A stretch of 64,000 nt of DNA, from contig NZ_FQVP01000002.1 of NCBI RefSeq assembly GCF_900129395.1, positions 310,001 to 374,000 of the forward strand, in the 5' to 3' direction. The stretch's first letter is position 1; each line of letters begins with the position of its first letter. The translations under genes were made by a program, and so were the position numbers. The notes beneath the pieces were generated by a model that saw only the letters and a program-made list of their open reading frames with translations, had not been told where the DNA came from and searched no databases. Of this stretch, positions 60,294-64,000 are shown piece by piece. The stretch comes from Pseudosulfitobacter pseudonitzschiae (lineage in GTDB: Bacteria; Pseudomonadota; Alphaproteobacteria; Rhodobacterales; Rhodobacteraceae).

Positions 60294-61808
60294 TCACACA
60301 TGGGCCACCTCCATCCCATGCGCGCCGCCCATCATCTGACCGATCTCGGCCACCGTCAGCCCCGCTGCCGGGCGCACCGCGCTCAACCGTCCTTCGTTCA
60401 GGGCCGCAAAGTTGTCTGAAATCTCCATCAACTCGTCCAGATCCTGCGAGATCACGATGACCGCCGCCCCGTGTTCGGCCAGATCCAGCAGCGCCTGCCG
60501 GATCGCGGCGGCGGCAGAGGCGTCGACGCCCCATGTCGGCTGGTTCACCACCAGCACTTCGGGGCGTTGCAATATCTCGCGCCCGATCACGAACTTCTGC
60601 AAGTTGCCCCCCGACAAAGACCGCGCCGCGTTGCCCGGTCCCGGCGTGCGCACGTCGAAATCGGCGATGATCTGGTTGGCAAAGCTGCGCGCCGCACCCC
60701 AGTTCAGCAGCCCGTTACGCTCCAGCCCCTGACGCGCGGCACCGGTCAGCATGGCGTTTTCGGTCAGCGACATATCGGGGGCGGCAGCATGGCCCAACCG
60801 TTCCTCGGGCGCGGTCAGCAAGCCCGCCGCGCGGCGCGCGTTCGGACCCAACCGGCCGACGTCGGCGCCCTTGAGGAAAACAGTGGCTGCGGGAACCTGA
60901 GCCTCGCCCGACAACGCTGACAACAGCTCGTCTTGTCCGTTGCCTGCCACGCCGCCAATGCCCAGCACTTCCCCCGCCCGGACCGAAACAGAAATGTCGC
61001 GCAGCGGCATCCCGAAGGCTGACGCGGGCGGCAACGACAGCCCGCGCAGCTCCAACAGCACATCGCCCACGGGGCCGGCGGCCTTTTGCGGCGGCTTCAA
61101 CGCGCTGCCCACCATCATTTCCGCCATGTCCGCGGCTGACGTGTCACGCGGAATGCAATGCCCCACGACCTTGCCCAGTCGCAGGATCGTCGCCGCGTCG
61201 CACAGGCTGCGGATTTCCTCCAGCTTGTGCGAGATATACAGGATCGCCGTGCCCTCGGCCGACAGCTTGCGCAGGGTCTTGAACAGGATGTCGACCTCTT
61301 GCGGGGTCAGCACGCTGGTGGGTTCGTCCATGATCAGCAGCTTGGGCTCTTGCAACAGACAGCGGATGATCTCGACCCGCTGCCGTTCGCCCGCCGACAG
61401 ATCCCCCACCAGCCGGTGCGGCGCCAGGGGCAGGCCATAGGTTTCCGACACCGCCTTGATCTGTGCCGCAAGCTGGCGCATGGGCGGCGCGTTCTCCATC
61501 CCCAGCGCGATGTTCTCGGCCACGGTCAGCGCATCGAACAGCGAAAAATGCTGGAACACCATCCCGATCCCTGCGGCGCGTGCCGCGCGTGGGTCCGCAG
61601 GAGCATAGCCCGCGCCGTTCAGCGACATCTGCCCCGCGTCGGGCTTCACCAACCCGTAGATCATCTTGACCAGCGTCGATTTGCCTGCGCCGTTCTCGCC
61701 CAGCAGCGCGTGCACTTCGCCCGGCTGAATGGTCAGGCTGACATGGTCGTTCGCCACCACGCCCGGATAGGCTTTGGTCACGCCGGAAAGGTCCAGAAGG
61801 GCAGTCAT
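60294..61808 (-). CDS. Nucleoside/purine ABC transporter ATPase, two-domain
   Basis: A 504-residue protein with two ABC domains. The first has Walker A GENGAGKST, signature LSAGERQRVEI and Walker B LLIMDEPTSVL. The second has a degenerate Walker A region (GGVAGNGQDELLSAL) but an intact signature LSGGNLQKFVIGREI, the pattern of the YufO/RbsA class. It energises the two permeases. It overlaps the xdhC stop by four bases. Confidence 0.9.
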   Translation of the reverse strand: MTALLDLSGVTKAYPGVVANDHVSLTIQPGEVHALLGENGAGKSTLVKMIYGLVKPDAGQMSLNGAGYAPADPRAARAAGIGMVFQHFSLFDALTVAENIALGMENAPPMRQLAAQIKAVSETYGLPLAPHRLVGDLSAGERQRVEIIRCLLQEPKLLIMDEPTSVLTPQEVDILFKTLRKLSAEGTAILYISHKLEEIRSLCDAATILRLGKVVGHCIPRDTSAADMAEMMVGSALKPPQKAAGPVGDVLLELRGLSLPPASAFGMPLRDISVSVRAGEVLGIGGVAGNGQDELLSALSGEAQVPAATVFLKGADVGRLGPNARRAAGLLTAPEERLGHAAAPDMSLTENAMLTGAARQGLERNGLLNWGAARSFANQIIADFDVRTPGPGNAARSLSGGNLQKFVIGREILQRPEVLVVNQPTWGVDASAAAAIRQALLDLAEHGAAVIVISQDLDELMEISDNFAALNEGRLSAVRPAAGLTVAEIGQMMGGAHGMEVAHV

Positions 61809-62755
61809 GCGGTCTCTTTCGTCAGGGCTGGCAAGGGCTTGCGCAACATTAGTAGCTGTGCGGCCACGCCTACGGCAATGGCTTGCGGGTGTTTTCCGAG
61901 GGCGGGATCGCCGATCGGGCAGGTGATGTTCTCAATGCGCGCAGGTGAATGTCCCAGCGCCGCCAGACGGCTGCGAAACCGTGCCCATTTGGTGGCCGAC
62001 CCGATCAGCCCCGCAAAGGCAAACTCTCGGTTCAGCAGGTGGTGGCACAGTTCCAGATCATAGTCATGCTCGGGCGTCATGATGTAATGCGCCGCGCTGT
62101 CATCGGCACCCGCCAGTACGTCGGTGGGCACCGCATCGGTGCGGGCAATCGCACCCGGCAATTGCGCCAGCTCGCCCGCGCGCACATCGCTGACCAGCAC
62201 GTCATACTGCGGCAAGGGATGCAGCACACCCGCCAGCGCGCGGCCGACATGGCCCGCGCCGTAAATGACCACTTGCTGCCGCTCTTGCCACAGGGATTCC
62301 GCCATCCAGCCACCTTGCAGCATCGCGCGCAGCGGTGCGCCTCCCTCAGCGGCCTGGGCGCAGGCGCGTTGCATCGGTGCAGGCATGTCCTCGGCACCAC
62401 TGACGCGCCGCGCCCAGACGCCGTCATACTCCGTCTCGATGGCCCGAAACCGCGCCGCGTCGAACCATTCCAGCACGATCACCACGGCCCCGCCGCAGCA
62501 TTGGTTCAGCGTTGGTCCCAACGCCAGTTTTTCCACCCGCGCGCGCGGCGCATCCAGCGCCAGCATCCCGCGCGCGTGTCGCACCGCTTCCAGCTCCAGC
62601 CGCCCGCCACCGATGGTGCCCGACAGCCCGCCACCCCAGACCAGCATCGACGTGCCCGCCGCGCGTGGGGCCGACCCGCGCACATCTGCCAGCACGATCC
62701 GCACGACGCGGCCCTGTGCCTCGATGGCGGTGCCAAGGGCATCCAGGTCCATCAT
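61805..62755 (-). CDS. xdhC: Xanthine dehydrogenase accessory protein XdhC
   Basis: A 316-residue protein. An N-terminal XdhC_CoxI domain (VVRIVLADVRGSAPRAAGTSMLVWGGGLSGTIGGGRLE) is followed by a Rossmann domain (VVIYGAGHVGRALAGVL). It binds the molybdenum cofactor and inserts the sulfurated form into xanthine dehydrogenase. The start at 62755 overlaps the xdhB stop (ATGA). The ORF extends to 62947, but that part shadows xdhB. Confidence 0.9.
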   Translation of the reverse strand: MMDLDALGTAIEAQGRVVRIVLADVRGSAPRAAGTSMLVWGGGLSGTIGGGRLELEAVRHARGMLALDAPRARVEKLALGPTLNQCCGGAVVIVLEWFDAARFRAIETEYDGVWARRVSGAEDMPAPMQRACAQAAEGGAPLRAMLQGGWMAESLWQERQQVVIYGAGHVGRALAGVLHPLPQYDVLVSDVRAGELAQLPGAIARTDAVPTDVLAGADDSAAHYIMTPEHDYDLELCHHLLNREFAFAGLIGSATKWARFRSRLAALGHSPARIENITCPIGDPALGKHPQAIAVGVAAQLLMLRKPLPALTKETA

Positions 62756-64000
62756 GCGCCGCGCGCCCGGTGAATGGCGGCCAGCACCTGCTCGGCCGTG
62801 GCCGGCGCGTGCAGATCGGGATAGGCGTCGCCACAGGACGCAACCGCATCCGACAGGGCCATCAGCGTGGCGATGCCCAGCATCAACGGCGGCTCGCCCA
62901 CCGCTTTGGATTTGTAAATTGTATCGGCGCGGTTCTCGCCGTCCCAAAGTGCGACGTTGAACACCTCGGGCCGGTCGCCGCAGGCGGGGATCTTGTAGGT
63001 CGACGGCGCGTGCGTGCGCAGCGCGCCGCTGTCATCCCAAACCAGTTCCTCGGTCGTCAGCCAGCCTGCGCCCTGAACAAATCCGCCTTCGACCTGTCCG
63101 ATGTCCAGCGCGGGGTTCAGCGAGGCGCCGGCATCGTGCAGAATATCGGCCCTCAGCATCCGGTTCTCGCCGGTCAGCGTGTCCACCGCGACCTCGACCG
63201 CCGCAACGCCGTAAGCAAAGTAAAAGAACGGGCGGCCATGCCCCTTGATCCGGTCCCACGAAATCTCGGGCGTTTTGTAAAAGCCGGTCGACGACAGGCT
63301 GATCCGCGCCTGATGGGCCAGAGCCGCCACCTCGGCAAAGCTGTAGTCGGCGCCGCCCGCCGTCACCCGTCCGTCCTTGAACACCACATCGGCAGGCCTG
63401 CACTGATGCAACTGCGCCAGATGCAGCTCGATCCGCTCGCGGATGGTGTCGCAGGCATTTCGCACCGCCATCCCGTTCAGGTCCGACCCCGACGACGCCG
63501 CCGTGGCGGATGTGTTGGGCACCTTGGCCGTGTCCGTCGCGGTGATCCGCACAGCCTCCATCGGCACACCGAACCGGCTGGCCGCCACCTGCGCCACCTT
63601 CTGGAACAGGCCCTGACCCATTTCGGTCCCGCCATGGTTCAGATGAATCGACCCGTCGGCATAAACATGCACAAGCGCTCCCGCCTGATTAAGGTGCGTC
63701 AGCGTGAACGAAATCCCGAACTTCACCGGCGTCAGCGCCAGCCCCTTGCGGATCACACCGCCGCGCGCGTTCCACGCGTCCACCGCCGCCCGCCGCGTCG
63801 CATAGTCCGAGCTTTCCTCAAGCCGCGCCAGCATCTCGTGACCGATGAAATCGTCCACCTCTTGCCCATAGGGGGTGGTCTGTATCTTTTGGCCGGAAAT
63901 ATCCCCGCCGGAGGCATAAAAGTTTGCCCGCCGCACCGCCGTCGGATCGGCGCGCAGGGCATGGGCCACGTGATCCACGATCCGCTCCATCCCCAGCATC
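62752..64000 (-). CDS. xdhB: Xanthine dehydrogenase molybdopterin-binding subunit, C-terminal part; continues past window
   Basis: At least 415 residues of the molybdenum-binding large subunit; the N-terminus is outside the window. GGTEMGQGLFQKVAQVAASRFG is the cofactor-binding segment, and KAVGEPPLMLG carries the active-site glutamate in the family-typical GEPP. It oxidises hypoxanthine and xanthine to urate. With xdhC and the BMP-type transporter it forms a purine uptake-and-oxidation unit. Confidence 0.92.
   Translation of the reverse strand, partial: MLGMERIVDHVAHALRADPTAVRRANFYASGGDISGQKIQTTPYGQEVDDFIGHEMLARLEESSDYATRRAAVDAWNARGGVIRKGLALTPVKFGISFTLTHLNQAGALVHVYADGSIHLNHGGTEMGQGLFQKVAQVAASRFGVPMEAVRITATDTAKVPNTSATAASSGSDLNGMAVRNACDTIRERIELHLAQLHQCRPADVVFKDGRVTAGGADYSFAEVAALAHQARISLSSTGFYKTPEISWDRIKGHGRPFFYFAYGVAAVEVAVDTLTGENRMLRADILHDAGASLNPALDIGQVEGGFVQGAGWLTTEELVWDDSGALRTHAPSTYKIPACGDRPEVFNVALWDGENRADTIYKSKAVGEPPLMLGIATLMALSDAVASCGDAYPDLHAPATAEQVLAAIHRARGA

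Overview
The window is 64 kb of GC-rich DNA with strong G/C preference at third codon positions. Its gene content (TRAP and BMP-type uptake systems, a dimethylglycine-dehydrogenase-like GcvT fusion, a homoprotocatechuate operon, xylFHG with a half-size ATPase, a ferulate-type cluster, bluB under a cobalamin riboswitch) points to a Roseobacter-group or related Rhodobacterales alphaproteobacterium. This is inference from family content; no rRNA is present to confirm it. Coding density is high. No phage, integrase, transposase or CRISPR array was seen. The only stable RNA gene found is tRNA-Gln(TTG).

Layout. (1) 1-12.5 kb: the end of an acyl-CoA synthetase gene, rpe, a UDP-glucuronate-4-epimerase-like gene, then a pentose/hexose locus: xylB, a di-haem MauG/CcpA-type peroxidase, a convergent FG-GAP/ASPIC (CRTAC1-like) secreted protein, a ROK repressor (xylR), and divergent xylF-xylH-xylG-glk. 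(2) 12.5-19.1 kb: a homoprotocatechuate (3,4-dihydroxyphenylacetate) meta-cleavage operon, hpaF-hpaE-hpaD-[PLP amino acid decarboxylase]-FAH-hpaH, divergent from hpaR across a 39-bp near-perfect dyad. (3) 19.2-28.1 kb: glutamine amidotransferase, quinone reductase, BON-MscS channel, tRNA-Gln, hybrid histidine kinase, a MarR/MFS efflux pair and a class III aminotransferase. (4) 28.1-31 kb: a ROK regulator divergent from fructokinase and a fructose-6-phosphate-aldolase-like gene.

(5) 31-43.7 kb: an aromatic/hydroxycinnamate island. Minus strand: amidohydrolase, tannase/feruloyl esterase, cytochrome P450, FAD monooxygenase. Plus strand: crotonase and TRAP dctPQM. Minus strand again: marR, SDR, feruloyl-CoA-synthetase-like. 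DUF3237 is divergent from marR. The two divergent promoters share the 9-mer TAACAATTA. The likely logic is that ester hydrolysis or TRAP uptake supplies hydroxycinnamates, which are CoA-activated and passed to the crotonase and SDR, with the P450 and FAD monooxygenase acting on the ring.

(6) 43.7-55.9 kb: SH3 protein, 2-hydroxyacid dehydrogenase, gamma-glutamyltransferase, GlcD-like oxidase, GcvT-fused dehydrogenase, GH25 lipoprotein, DadA-like oxidase, aldo/keto reductase, a glutathione S-transferase gene broken by an 8-bp tandem duplication, and small secreted proteins. (7) 56-64 kb: riboswitch-controlled bluB, then a purine/nucleoside operon on the minus strand: xdhB(partial)-xdhC-ABC ATPase-permease-permease-BMP binding protein.

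Sequence-level highlights are four well-formed operators, two hairpins at binding-protein/permease junctions, three copies of an intergenic repeat, and two probable frameshifted genes.
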